This document shows, in pieces, positions 6,985 to 15,588 of a stretch of 64,000 bases of DNA. This stretch comes from CAZSLI01 sp964607705 (GTDB taxonomy: Bacteria; Actinomycetota; Coriobacteriia; Anaerosomatales; PHET01), in the NCBI GenBank assembly GCA_964607705.1, contig CAZSLI010000001.1:159204-223203 (forward strand), read 5' to 3'. The translations under genes were made by a program, and so were the position numbers. The first letter of the stretch is position 1. Each line of letters opens with the position of its first letter. Under the pieces are notes generated by a model, which had not been told where the DNA came from, made no database searches, and was given only the letters and a program-made list of their open reading frames with translations.

Positions 6985-8199
6985 ATGCTCGACGTCACCT
7001 TGCGCCGCGACGGAATCGACGAGCGAGTCACCGAGTTCCGCGTTCGCCGTGACGGCATGCAGAAAGCCAACCGCTACTTCTACCTTCAACCGACGGTGGG
7101 CAAGACCAACAACCGCGTGACCATGAAGGACGGGCGTGACATGGTCATGCTCGCCTCCTACAGCTACCTCGGACTCATCGGGCACCCCCGGATCGAAGCG
7201 GCCGCGCACGAGGCCATCGACCGTTATGGGACCGGCGCCGGCGGCGTGCGGCTTCTCACCGGCACGACCGACCTTCATGAAGCCCTCGAGGAGCGCATAG
7301 CCAGGTTCTCGAAGCGCGAGGACGCCTGCGTCTACTCGTCCGGGTACGCCACCAACATGGCGATCATCACCGGGATGACCGGACCGGGCGACCTCGTCCT
7401 TATGGACAAGCTCGACCATGCGTCCATCGTTGACGGCTGCCTGCTCTCCGGTGCGAAGTGGCACACGTATCGGCACAACGACATGGCGCACCTCGAGAAG
7501 CTCTTGCAGCGCTCGCAGGGCGAATACGGCACCGTGCTGGTCGTCGCAGACTCCGTCTTCTCGATGGACGGCGACATCATGGACCTTCCGACAACGAAGG
7601 CGCTGTGTGAACGCTACGGCGCACGGCTGATGGTCGATGAGGCACACTCGGTCGGTGCTCTGGGTGCCACGGGGCACGGTATCGAAGAGCACTTCGACAT
7701 GTATGGGTCGATCGACCTCAAGATGGGCACGCTGTCGAAGTCGATCCCGAGCGTCGGCGGCTACTGTGCCGCGAGCAAGGACATCGTCGACTACCTGCGT
7801 CACTACTCGCGTCCGTTCATCTTCTCCGCGGCACTTCCGCCTGCCCAGACTGCTGCCGCGCTCGAGGCATTCAACGTCATCGAGGACGAGCCCGAGCGTG
7901 TTGCCGAGTTGCACCGCATCTCCGCGACCTACGCCGACGGCCTCCGGGCGCAAGGCTGGAACACCATGGATGCCGCGACGTGCGTCGTCCCGGTGCTCGT
8001 CGGGGACGAGGCGAAGACGATGGACCTCACGCGCATGCTCTTCGATCGCGGCGTGTTCGTGTGCCCGATCGTGCACCCGGCCGTTCCTCGAGGCACCGAG
8101 CGTCTTCGGACCTGCCTCATGGCCACGCACACCGAATACGACATAGACCAGGCGCTGTCGGCATTCGAAGTCGCTGGCAAGGAACTCGGGCTGATCTAG
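6985..8199 (+). CDS. Alpha-oxoamine synthase family PLP enzyme (KBL/BioF/SPT-like)
   Basis: 404 residues from ATG 6985, preceded by GAGAGGGG. Features of the PLP fold-type I alpha-oxoamine synthase family: YSYLGLIGHP, GTGAGGVRLLTGT, the cofactor-contacting DEAHSVGALG, and Schiff-base lysine K252 in GTLSKSIPS. These enzymes condense an amino acid with an acyl-CoA (BioF: Ala + pimeloyl-CoA; KBL: Gly + acetyl-CoA; SPT: Ser + palmitoyl-CoA). No biotin or threonine dehydrogenase gene is nearby, so the pathway is open; a sphingolipid-like or KBL-like reaction is possible. It is monocistronic, with its own operator upstream and a strong terminator downstream. Confidence 0.85.
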   Translation: MLDVTLRRDGIDERVTEFRVRRDGMQKANRYFYLQPTVGKTNNRVTMKDGRDMVMLASYSYLGLIGHPRIEAAAHEAIDRYGTGAGGVRLLTGTTDLHEALEERIARFSKREDACVYSSGYATNMAIITGMTGPGDLVLMDKLDHASIVDGCLLSGAKWHTYRHNDMAHLEKLLQRSQGEYGTVLVVADSVFSMDGDIMDLPTTKALCERYGARLMVDEAHSVGALGATGHGIEEHFDMYGSIDLKMGTLSKSIPSVGGYCAASKDIVDYLRHYSRPFIFSAALPPAQTAAALEAFNVIEDEPERVAELHRISATYADGLRAQGWNTMDAATCVVPVLVGDEAKTMDLTRMLFDRGVFVCPIVHPAVPRGTERLRTCLMATHTEYDIDQALSAFEVAGKELGLI

Positions 8200-8225
8200 G
8201 GCCGTTGCGCTCTAGCCGTTCGTCC

Positions 8226-8262
8226 AACGAACCCGCTGCACTAAGGCGGGTTCGTTTTGTTT
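8226..8262 (+). terminator. Rho-independent terminator of the alpha-oxoamine synthase
   Basis: AACGAACCCGC pairs perfectly with GCGGGTTCGTT across a nine-base loop, and the run TTTTGTTT follows. This is one of the clearest terminators in the window. Confidence 0.9.
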
Positions 8263-8284
8263 CGCCTCAGACGGTCACAGCCGC

Positions 8285-8290
8285 TATAAT
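8285..8290 (+). promoter_or_regulatory. Consensus -10 box for the GGDEF gene
   Basis: TATAAT matches the sigma-70 -10 consensus and lies 47 bases before the GTG start. The -35 is poor (TTCGCC at 8261-8266, 18-bp spacing), which suggests help from an activator. It lies just past the preceding terminator, so the gene is transcribed independently. Confidence 0.6.
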
Positions 8291-8337
8291 CGTGCGCATC
8301 GGCGCCGGGGGGCGTCGATTTCCGACGAGGGGGAACC

Positions 8338-9933
8338 GTGACCGACAGGGAGTCGAGCGCCAGCGTATCCTCGGCTGACCTCGTCGTCCGCCTCAGTCCC
8401 GTCCGTGCCAGGCAGCTCCGCGTACTGGCATGGGCATTCCTGCCTGCATTGGCTCTGGTCTACTACTTCGTGCTGATGTCGGGGATTCCGCCGTTCACGC
8501 GGCTGCTGATCCTGGAGCTCATCTACTGCACGCCGATACTCGCGACCGTGGCATTGAGCTACGTCGCCTATTCGAGAGCCGAGCCGGCCGAGAGTCGCTT
8601 CTGGGGCTATCTCGCGTGCGCTAACTTCGTGCTGTTCCTCTGCGAAGTCCTTCTTGTGTGGTGGGTTGCGCTAATAGACCCTTCGGGCCCGCCACGCGTT
8701 TCGTGGCCGTTCCACGTCCTGCACGCCATCGCGGCATCGTTCTTCATCGCCGCACTCTTCCGCATGACTCGGTTCGCGTCGGCGCCTGCGTCGACGCGCC
8801 TTCGCTGGGCGGGCGACATAGGAATGTCCCTGCTCGTCGTGGCCGTCTTGCTGGCGGAGTTCTACGTGCGCCCGGTGATGTCGAGCGCGGGCGCTTCGGT
8901 GTCGGAGCAGGTGCTAGGCGTCGGCTATGCACTGTTTGCCGTGCTTGTCGCAGGCGGGACGCTGAGCATTCTGGTCGGCTTCAAGGTGGACAAGTGGAGG
9001 TCGTGGGACAAACTGGTGGCCGGAGCGCTGATCATCTACAGCGCTGCCATCGTCATGTGGCCGATGTGGTTCGCCACCGCGTCGAGTGGTTCGCGCAACT
9101 ACGAGCGGGGAGTTCTCGACCTCATCCAGATGTCCGGGCACTGGCTGCTCATGGCAGCGGCTGTCTACCGGCTCACCGAGCTGGGCGAATGGGAGATGCG
9201 TCCGCTTCCCGCTCTGACACATCCCACGCGCCGATGGGCTTCGCTCATCACGCCTGCGATCGTGCTGTTCGCCGTGCCCTACATCGCCTGGAATACCTAC
9301 CGTTCCTTCGGGGACTCGGCCTGGTTCACCATCTACGCGTTCGTCTTCTGGGCGATCACGGTCCTTGCCCTGTTCCGCAGCATGCTCATCAACCTTGAGA
9401 ACACCACGCTGTTCCATCAGTCGGTCACGGACCCGCTCACCGGTCTGCACAACCACAGGTTCTTCTACGAGCGGCTCGATGACGAGCTCGCCCGCGCCAA
9501 ACGCTACGGTGACGACCTTTCGGTGATCGTGCTGGACCTGGACGGCTTCGGCCAGCTGAACGCCGAGCATGGGCACGAGCAGGGCGAGATCATGCTTCAG
9601 AAGGTTGCCCAACTCGTGGCCTCGCGCTGTGCTGGTAGATGCGCTGCCGCCCGGCTCGGCGGCGACGATTTCGGCATCATCGCGCCGGAGACGGATATGT
9701 TTCAGGCGACGGTGCTCGGACGGCGCATCCTCGACTCGATCTCGATCGAGGCCGGAGTGAACCCCGGAGACCTCACGGCCTGTGCGGGCGTCGCGACGTA
9801 TCCTCGGCATGCCGAGACCGCCGAGGGGCTCGCGCGCGAGGCGGAGCGGGCGCTCGAGGAAGCCAAGCAGTCCGGCCGCGACCGGCTCGTGACTAGATCC
9901 GAGCCATCACCTTCGTCACGTCCCGCGGCGTAA
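8338..9933 (+). CDS. Membrane-bound GGDEF-domain protein (putative diguanylate cyclase)
   Basis: 531 residues, GTG start preceded by GAGGGGG. The N-terminal 340 residues hold about eight to nine hydrophobic helices with no soluble sensor domain recognisable. The C-terminal GGDEF domain starts at DPLTGLHNHRFFYERL (about 365) and has the metal-binding DLDGFGQLNAEHGHEQG. The active-site loop reads GGDDF (441-445) instead of GGDEF or GGEEF, with RLGGDD otherwise intact, so catalysis is plausible but not assured. Diguanylate cyclases make c-di-GMP from two GTP. The 3' end overlaps the end of the convergent korB gene by 41 bases. Confidence 0.88.
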   Translation: MTDRESSASVSSADLVVRLSPVRARQLRVLAWAFLPALALVYYFVLMSGIPPFTRLLILELIYCTPILATVALSYVAYSRAEPAESRFWGYLACANFVLFLCEVLLVWWVALIDPSGPPRVSWPFHVLHAIAASFFIAALFRMTRFASAPASTRLRWAGDIGMSLLVVAVLLAEFYVRPVMSSAGASVSEQVLGVGYALFAVLVAGGTLSILVGFKVDKWRSWDKLVAGALIIYSAAIVMWPMWFATASSGSRNYERGVLDLIQMSGHWLLMAAAVYRLTELGEWEMRPLPALTHPTRRWASLITPAIVLFAVPYIAWNTYRSFGDSAWFTIYAFVFWAITVLALFRSMLINLENTTLFHQSVTDPLTGLHNHRFFYERLDDELARAKRYGDDLSVIVLDLDGFGQLNAEHGHEQGEIMLQKVAQLVASRCAGRCAAARLGGDDFGIIAPETDMFQATVLGRRILDSISIEAGVNPGDLTACAGVATYPRHAETAEGLAREAERALEEAKQSGRDRLVTRSEPSPSSRPAA

Positions 9934-10774
9934 GGGCGCGCTGCCAGCCCGGGGTTCGCGCCTCTTCGAGCTCATCCTCGTACGTGAGCTCGCCCTCTTT
10001 GCGGTAGTAGACGCCGATGGGGATCTTGCACTGATCCGGCTCGCACGTCAGCGCATGGAAGGTCGACAGCGACAAGTCGAACGCCTTGGTGAGGTCGGTC
10101 GGGTCCCAATCGGTGTCTTCGAGCTTGTAGACGCGCTCCTTGAACCACGGGAACGTGTTGATCTTGTTGAAGGTCACGCACGGCTGGAAGACGTCGACGA
10201 GCGCGAATCCCTTGTGCGTGAGCGCCTGTACGTAGAGATCCGTCAGGTGCGCGACGTCGCCGGCGAAGCCGCGGGCCACGAAGGTCGCCCTCTCGGCGAG
10301 GGCGATGCCAAGGGGGTTCACCGGTTCCTCGAGGACGCCCTGCGGCGTAGAGATGGTCTTCATGAGGTGATCGCTTGTAGGCGACGCCTGGCCAGTCGTG
10401 AGGCCGTAGATCTGGTTGTTGTGGGCGATCACCGTCAAGTCGACGTTGCGGCGCACCGTGTGCACGAAGTGCCCCATGCCGAGACCGTATCCGTCACCGT
10501 CGCCCATCTCCACGATCACGTGCTGGTCGGGCCTGGTGAGCTTGTACGCGGTAGCGGGTGGCAGTGCGCGTCCGTGGAGTGCGTGGAAGCCCTGGACATC
10601 GTAGAAGTCGGCGCCGTTGCCGAACTGCCCGATACCCCAGAACATCGCGAAGTCGCGCTTCTCCCAGCCGAGCTGCTCGAGCGCGGCCTTCAAGGCTTTG
10701 AACATCTGGTAGTTGCCGCATCCCGGGCACCAGGTGGGCGCAAGGGCGGACTCGAAGGACTTGGCATCAGGCAT
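9893..10774 (-). CDS. korB: 2-oxoacid:ferredoxin oxidoreductase, beta subunit
   Basis: 293 residues. TPP-binding features are WCPGCGNYQMF near the N-terminus and the GDGDGYGLGMGHFVHTVRRN...NNQIYGLTTGQ segment (about 95-130). The beta subunit carries TPP and a 4Fe-4S cluster and decarboxylates a 2-oxoacid, transferring electrons to ferredoxin with formation of acyl-CoA. The ATG overlaps the korA stop (TGATG), so translation is coupled. 2-oxoglutarate or another 2-oxoacid could be the substrate; length and two-subunit layout fit the Kor/2-oxoacid class rather than PorABCD. Its last 41 bases overlap the convergent GGDEF gene. Confidence 0.9.
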   Translation of the reverse strand: MPDAKSFESALAPTWCPGCGNYQMFKALKAALEQLGWEKRDFAMFWGIGQFGNGADFYDVQGFHALHGRALPPATAYKLTRPDQHVIVEMGDGDGYGLGMGHFVHTVRRNVDLTVIAHNNQIYGLTTGQASPTSDHLMKTISTPQGVLEEPVNPLGIALAERATFVARGFAGDVAHLTDLYVQALTHKGFALVDVFQPCVTFNKINTFPWFKERVYKLEDTDWDPTDLTKAFDLSLSTFHALTCEPDQCKIPIGVYYRKEGELTYEDELEEARTPGWQRALTPRDVTKVMARI

Positions 10775-12621
10775 CAGGACGGCACCTCCTCGGCGACTGC
10801 GACGGCGCCGGCGGCAGTGAGCTCCACCGGCGTGCCGAGTATGTCGCGGATCTTCGCGTACACGAGCTCGGGCGAGATCGGGCGGCCGTCGTAGCGGCGT
10901 AGACGCTCATCGACGCCGCGCAGGCACGCCTCCCGGACGAGGCCCTCGAACTGGCCGGTCGCGTTGCCCTCGATGACGAGGGTGCGCTTCGCGCCGTCGA
11001 TGAAGGCGGAGACCTCCTCGGCGGGGAAGGGGGAGAGGCAGACCACCTGCAGCATGTTGACGGTGCGCCCCTCCGCTTCGAGCCACTTCATCGCTTCACG
11101 GGCCGGCATCTTCGTAGTGCCGAAGCAAAGGATCGAGACGTCGGCCTCATCGGGACCGAAGCGGTTGGGAGGCGGGACGAGAGTGCGCGCGAGGTCCAGC
11201 TTGCGCAGACGCTTCTCGTTCTGGGCGATGCGGTTCTCAGCTGTCTCGCCTTCCTGACCCCAACCTGCCTCGTCGTGCTCGTACGAGTTCACGAGCTGGA
11301 CGGCGCCCTCGACACCAGGGACAGCGCGGACGCTCACGCCATCGTCGGTCACCTTGTAGCGCAGATAGCGGCCGTCTTCGCCGAGCGCGTCGGGGCTCTC
11401 GGCGACGTTTCCTTCGAGCACGATCTTGCCGCGGTCGATGGTGACCGCCGCGGTGTCGTAGTCGCTCCACGTCTGCCTATTGTCCGACAGGTACGAGTCG
11501 CCGAGGATGACGACCGGCGTCTGGAGGATGTCGGCGTAGTTGAACGCCTTCCACGTGAGCTCGAACGCTTCTCCGTGGTCGCCGGGCGCCAGCACCACGC
11601 GCGGGAATTCGCCTTGCGCCGCATGAAGGACGAAGCGCAGATCGCTCTGCTCGGTCCAGGTGGGCATGCCGGTGGCCGGCCCCGGTCGCGTGAACACGCC
11701 TACGACGCAGGCGGTCTCGCTGACGCCCGCCATCCCGAACGCCTCTACCATGAGCGCGAAGCCGCCGCCTGCGGTCGCGCACATCGCTCGTGTTCCGCCG
11801 AAGGCCGCGCCGAGCACCATGTTCATCGCCGCGATCTCGTCCTCCGTGTGCTTCACGACGACGCCATAGTCGTGACCGTTGGCGGCCATGAAGCCGAGCA
11901 GTGACGACGACGGCGTCATCGGGTAGGCGCCGTAGAAACCGATGCCCGCCGCCAGTGCGCCGAGACCGATCGCCTCGTTGCCCTCGGCGAGAACCGGTCG
12001 CGGACCTTCAAGAGCGCGTGGCTCGAGTTTGTAGGGAAAGTCGCAGTGCGCCTGCTGTGCGTACTGGTAGCCTGCGGTGGCGACGTTCACGTTCTGATCG
12101 GTGATCTCGGGCGCCTTGTGGGCGAACTGCGCCCGGATGGAGTCGAGAAGCCCGTCGAGCGGGAAGTCCATGTGGCCGAGGACTGCGCCCAAGGCGGCGA
12201 CGTTGCGCATGATCTTGACGCCGCCGGCCTGCTTGACGACGTCGGTCAGCGGGACGCTCACCAGGCACAGGTCGTCGCGCTGTCCGAGGTCGCTCTCATC
12301 GGGTTCGAAGTCGGCAGGGTCGTAGATGATGGCGGCCCCCAAGGTGAGTTCGTGCACGTGCGTGCGCACAGTGGCGCGGTCGAGCGCGACGAGCACGTCC
12401 GTGGGCATCACGTGGCTGAAGATGGGGTCGACGCTCACCCGCACGTGGTAGGTGTTGTGGCCGCCCTTGATGAGCGACGGGTACTCGGTGAGGTCGAACG
12501 TGTGGTATCCGGACGAGGCGAAGACCCGCGCGAGTGACTGCCCCGCCGCCTTGATGCCGAATCCGGCCGGTCCGCCGAGGCGGATCCGTACTTCGCGTCC
12601 GTAGGGTGCCCGCGCTTCCAT
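10774..12621 (-). CDS. korA: 2-oxoacid:ferredoxin oxidoreductase, fused gamma-alpha subunit
   Basis: 615 residues from ATG 12621, with AAAGGA eight bases upstream. Residues 1-190 are the gamma domain (RLGGPAGFGIKAAGQSLARVF). Residues about 215-615 are the alpha (pyrimidine-binding) domains, with ...GNEAIGLGALAAGIGFYGAYPMTPSS. It is the first gene of a korAB operon. It couples oxidation of a 2-oxoacid to ferredoxin reduction in the cytoplasm, or runs in the CO2-fixing direction in anaerobes. It is divergent from coaBC, with about 105 bases between them. Confidence 0.9.
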   Translation of the reverse strand: MEARAPYGREVRIRLGGPAGFGIKAAGQSLARVFASSGYHTFDLTEYPSLIKGGHNTYHVRVSVDPIFSHVMPTDVLVALDRATVRTHVHELTLGAAIIYDPADFEPDESDLGQRDDLCLVSVPLTDVVKQAGGVKIMRNVAALGAVLGHMDFPLDGLLDSIRAQFAHKAPEITDQNVNVATAGYQYAQQAHCDFPYKLEPRALEGPRPVLAEGNEAIGLGALAAGIGFYGAYPMTPSSSLLGFMAANGHDYGVVVKHTEDEIAAMNMVLGAAFGGTRAMCATAGGGFALMVEAFGMAGVSETACVVGVFTRPGPATGMPTWTEQSDLRFVLHAAQGEFPRVVLAPGDHGEAFELTWKAFNYADILQTPVVILGDSYLSDNRQTWSDYDTAAVTIDRGKIVLEGNVAESPDALGEDGRYLRYKVTDDGVSVRAVPGVEGAVQLVNSYEHDEAGWGQEGETAENRIAQNEKRLRKLDLARTLVPPPNRFGPDEADVSILCFGTTKMPAREAMKWLEAEGRTVNMLQVVCLSPFPAEEVSAFIDGAKRTLVIEGNATGQFEGLVREACLRGVDERLRRYDGRPISPELVYAKIRDILGTPVELTAAGAVAVAEEVPS

Positions 12622-12727
12622 GCCGGCGTCCTTTCCGGTGTTGGGAGTGGGAACGGTGAGGTTTTCACCATAGCGTTTGTTCCCGTTGTTCGAGAGAGCG
12701 CGGTGCTGTCGTGAGATACTTCATCAC

Positions 12728-13951
12728 ATGACCTCGAATCAACCCACCATAGTCGTCGGCGTCACCGGCTGCATCGCGGCGTACAAGTCGTGTGAGCTGG
12801 TGCGCACACTCCAGAAGGCCGGCTGCCGCGTGAAGGTCGTCATGACCGAGAATGCGACCCGCTTCGTGGGTACCGCGACCTTCCGAGCGCTCACGGGTGA
12901 GCCCGTGGCCGTTTCGCTGTGGGACGAACCGGCAGCCAAAGTGCATCATGTGTCCCTTGCCGAGGAGGCCGACGTCTTCGTGGTCGCCCCGGCGACCGCT
13001 AACGTGCTGGCGAAGATCGCGACCGGCCGTGCGGACGACCTGCTGACGACCGTGGTGCTTGCGACCGAAGCCCCACTAGTCGTGGCGCCGGCAATGAACG
13101 TCCACATGTGGCGCGCGAAGGCGACCCGCGAGAACATCGCGACGCTGCGAGACAGCGGAGTGCTCATCGTGGAGCCGGAGAGCGGCGAGCTTGCATGCGG
13201 CGACATTGGGGAGGGTCGGCTGGCCGATGTGGCAGCGATCGCTGAGGCGGTGCTCGCCGAGGCGCGGCGTAGTCGTGACCTCGAGGGCGTCTCGGTACTC
13301 GTGACCGCAGGGCCCACCGAGGAGCCGATCGATCCCGTGCGGTTCATCGGCAATCGAAGCAGCGGTAAGACCGGCTATGCGATCGCCGAGGAAGCCGCCC
13401 GCCGAGGAGCGGAGGTCACGCTCGTGAGCGGACCTACGGCGCTTCCCGACCCGTTCGGCGTGCGTGTGGTGCGGGTGACCACTGCGCTGGAGATGGAGGC
13501 GGCGGTCGACGCGAATTACGACGTCGCCGACGCAGTGGTGGCTTCGGCAGCGGTGGCGGACTTCCGGCCCGAGGTCGCAGCGCCCGGCAAGCTGAAGAAG
13601 GCGACTGCGCCGGACGAGGTTCGGCTCGTGCGCAACCCCGACATTTTGGCAGGGCTGGGTGCGCGCAAGGGCGGCCGCCTGTTGGTGGGATTCGCCGCCG
13701 AGACCGGCGACGTACTCGGCGAGGCGCGTCGCAAGCTGGCCGACAAGAACCTCGACCTCGTGGTCGCGAACGACGTCTCCCGACCCGCGCTCGGCTTTGG
13801 CACCGACGCCAATCGGGTGTGGCTGGTCGCGGGAGAGGGCGCCGAGGAGCTGCCGGTCCTCGGCAAGAAGACGATAGCGCGCGAGCTGTGGGACAGGCTC
13901 GCTGAAGATGCTCGGGCTGCTGCGGTGGCCCGGATGGCGAAGAAGGAGTAG
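12728..13951 (+). CDS. coaBC: Bifunctional phosphopantothenoylcysteine synthetase/decarboxylase
   Basis: 407 residues from ATG 12728. The longer in-frame start (12677) would add residues not seen in the family. The CoaC flavoprotein half begins VGVTGCIAAYKSCELV and has PATANVLAKIATGRADDLL and PAMNVHMW. The CoaB half begins VLVTAGPTEEPIDPVRFIGNRSSGKTG (about 193) and has the dinucleotide-like fold and the KLKK motif (about 281). It makes 4'-phosphopantetheine from 4'-phosphopantothenate, cysteine and a nucleotide in CoA synthesis. The ribosome site is weak. The DUF190 gene follows after three bases. Confidence 0.93.
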   Translation: MTSNQPTIVVGVTGCIAAYKSCELVRTLQKAGCRVKVVMTENATRFVGTATFRALTGEPVAVSLWDEPAAKVHHVSLAEEADVFVVAPATANVLAKIATGRADDLLTTVVLATEAPLVVAPAMNVHMWRAKATRENIATLRDSGVLIVEPESGELACGDIGEGRLADVAAIAEAVLAEARRSRDLEGVSVLVTAGPTEEPIDPVRFIGNRSSGKTGYAIAEEAARRGAEVTLVSGPTALPDPFGVRVVRVTTALEMEAAVDANYDVADAVVASAAVADFRPEVAAPGKLKKATAPDEVRLVRNPDILAGLGARKGGRLLVGFAAETGDVLGEARRKLADKNLDLVVANDVSRPALGFGTDANRVWLVAGEGAEELPVLGKKTIARELWDRLAEDARAAAVARMAKKE

Positions 13952-13954
13952 CGA

Positions 13955-14317
13955 ATGGCGACACACACTCTCGAAGGACAGGCGAAGCGGCTGTCGGCGT
14001 ATGTGGGCGAGGACGAGATCTACGAGGACGACAGGCCGCTCTATCAGGCGCTGATCGAGCAGGCACGGATCCAGGGGTGTGCAGGGGCGACTGCGCTGCG
14101 CGGCCTGTCGGGATTCGGGGCCTCGAGCCGCGACGTGGCCAAGCACGCGCTGCGCATGTCCACGGACTGCCCGGTGCTCGTATCGGTCATCGACGAGGGG
14201 CCGCGCATCGCCGCGCTCGCCGAGGTCTGGTCGGCGATGATCCCCAGCGGACTCGTCATCATCGAGGACGTGAATGTCATCTCGTATTGCAAGCGAGGAG
14301 AGTGCCTTCCGGAATAG
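13955..14317 (+). CDS. DUF190 (PII-like) protein
   Basis: 120 residues, preceded by GAAGGAGTAGCG. The pattern DDRPLYQALIEQARIQGCAGATALRGLSGFGASS, followed by DCPVLVSVIDEGPRIAAL, is that of DUF190, a small ferredoxin-like family related in fold to PII signalling proteins and often linked to the CrcB fluoride channel. No crcB is visible here. The gene is tightly behind coaBC and before a tRNA gene. Its ligand and target are unknown. Confidence 0.82.
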   Translation: MATHTLEGQAKRLSAYVGEDEIYEDDRPLYQALIEQARIQGCAGATALRGLSGFGASSRDVAKHALRMSTDCPVLVSVIDEGPRIAALAEVWSAMIPSGLVIIEDVNVISYCKRGECLPE

Positions 14318-14330
14318 GTAGAACCGACCC

Positions 14331-14359
14331 TTGCCGCTGGCGTGCGGGATAAGTAGTAT
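14331..14359 (+). promoter_or_regulatory. Promoter of tRNA-Pro
   Basis: TTGCCG (14331-14336) and TAGTAT (14354-14359) are separated by exactly 17 bases. They lie about 27 bases upstream of the mature tRNA 5' end, matching a sigma-70 promoter. Confidence 0.65.
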
Positions 14360-14365
14360 TACTCC

Positions 14366-14382
14366 CTGCCGCTTGGCGGCAG
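14366..14382 (+). other. Hairpin in the tRNA-Pro 5' leader
   Basis: CTGCCGC-TTG-GCGGCAG forms a perfect 7-bp stem with a three-base loop. It ends three bases before the tRNA 5' end and starts at the predicted transcription start. It would be removed by RNase P. It may protect the precursor or guide processing. Confidence 0.5.
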
Positions 14383-14385
14383 TAT

Positions 14386-14462
<77 letters not shown>

Positions 14463-14471
14463 GAGCTTTCG

Positions 14472-14499
14472 CAGGGCACCCTTCGCGGGTGCCCTGTTT
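14472..14499 (+). terminator. Rho-independent terminator of tRNA-Pro
   Basis: CAGGGCACCC and GGGTGCCCTG form a perfect 10-bp stem with loop TTCGC, followed by TTTG. It starts 9 bases after the tRNA. Confidence 0.85.
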
Positions 14500-14673
14500 G
14501 CTTCGGCCCATAGAATCTCGGCGACGCACTCGCGAAGGTCGCCTCCGCCCGGGTCGCGACTCCGGCAATCGACCACCACCTGATCACGGCTGCCTGTTGC
14601 GCGCTATCCTGATTCAAGCCCTTTGAGCGTCCCAACCCCGAGGAATGTCATCGATGACGGACACGAGCGTACG

Positions 14674-15516
14674 GTGAACAACGAATACGAGCTGTTGGAC
14701 AGTGGTGAAGGGCGCAAGCTCGAACGATTCGGCGAGGTGGTTCTGTCTCGTCCATGCGGGCAGGCGGTGTGGGATGTGCGCGAGCCGGAGAAGTGGGTGA
14801 GGGCCGCTGCCTCATTCGACCGGGAGTACGGATGGCAGACGCATGGAGATGCCGAGTTGCCCTCTAGCTGGACTGTCACGATCAACGACATAGCGATGCT
14901 GCTGAAGCCCACACCTGCCGGGCATCTCGGCGTGTTCCCTGAGACACGCATGCTATGGGATTGGATCACCGGCACGCTCAGGTCGCCCAGCGCAGCGACG
15001 GTGAACGTTCTCAACCTGTTCGCGCACTCGGGCGGAGCAACACTTGCCGCCGCTCGTGCCGGCTGTTCGGTGTGTCACGTGGACTCCTCGAAGTCGATGG
15101 TCGCGCGTGCCAGAGAGAACGCCGGCCTGAACGGACTTGATGAAGCACCCATACGATGGATCGTCGAAGACGTCGGCAAGTTCCTGGATCGAGAGATTCG
15201 CCGCGGTCGCAGGTACGATGTGATCATGCTAGACCCGCCCTCGTTCGGACATGGCACCAAGGGCGAGCAGTACAGGATCGACAGGGATCTCGATTCGACG
15301 TTGCGACAGTGCAGGGCGCTGCTTACCGGCGAGCCCGCATTCGTGCTGCTGACATCGCATACTCAGGGCGTGACGACCGCAAGACTCGAGAGCCTGTTGA
15401 CGGACGCACTGGACTGCGGTCACGTGGCGTCCGGCGAGATGCAGTTGACCGGCGCCAGCGGTGTGCGCCCGGTGAACAGCGGCATGTGGGTACGCTGGAC
15501 CCCTTCCGCCCGGTAA
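14674..15516 (+). CDS. Class I SAM-dependent methyltransferase, RlmI-like without PUA domain
   Basis: 280 residues from GTG 14674. I prefer this start because the family begins at YELLDSGEGRKLERFG; a TTG start at 14623 would add 17 poorly matching residues, and neither has a clear ribosome site. The SAM motif is VLNLFAHSGGATLAAARAGC (about 111-130), with HVDSSKSMVARARENA, and the catalytic region has DPPSFGHG. It belongs to the Methyltrans_SAM family related to RlmI, which makes m5C1962 in 23S rRNA. The N-terminal PUA domain of E. coli RlmI is absent. An RNA cytosine methyltransferase role is likely. The next gene starts 73 bases later. Confidence 0.82.
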   Translation: MNNEYELLDSGEGRKLERFGEVVLSRPCGQAVWDVREPEKWVRAAASFDREYGWQTHGDAELPSSWTVTINDIAMLLKPTPAGHLGVFPETRMLWDWITGTLRSPSAATVNVLNLFAHSGGATLAAARAGCSVCHVDSSKSMVARARENAGLNGLDEAPIRWIVEDVGKFLDREIRRGRRYDVIMLDPPSFGHGTKGEQYRIDRDLDSTLRQCRALLTGEPAFVLLTSHTQGVTTARLESLLTDALDCGHVASGEMQLTGASGVRPVNSGMWVRWTPSAR

Positions 15517-15588
15517 GCGGCCGTGAACGCCAGCCAACTCCACGACAAACTTCGACAAACCGATTTCCTCAAGACTGAGAAGGATGCG

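Noticed and set aside
6901..8130. A 409-residue minus-strand frame opposite the alpha-oxoamine synthase
   Set aside because: It is a shadow of a gene with intact PLP motifs and would run across its operator.
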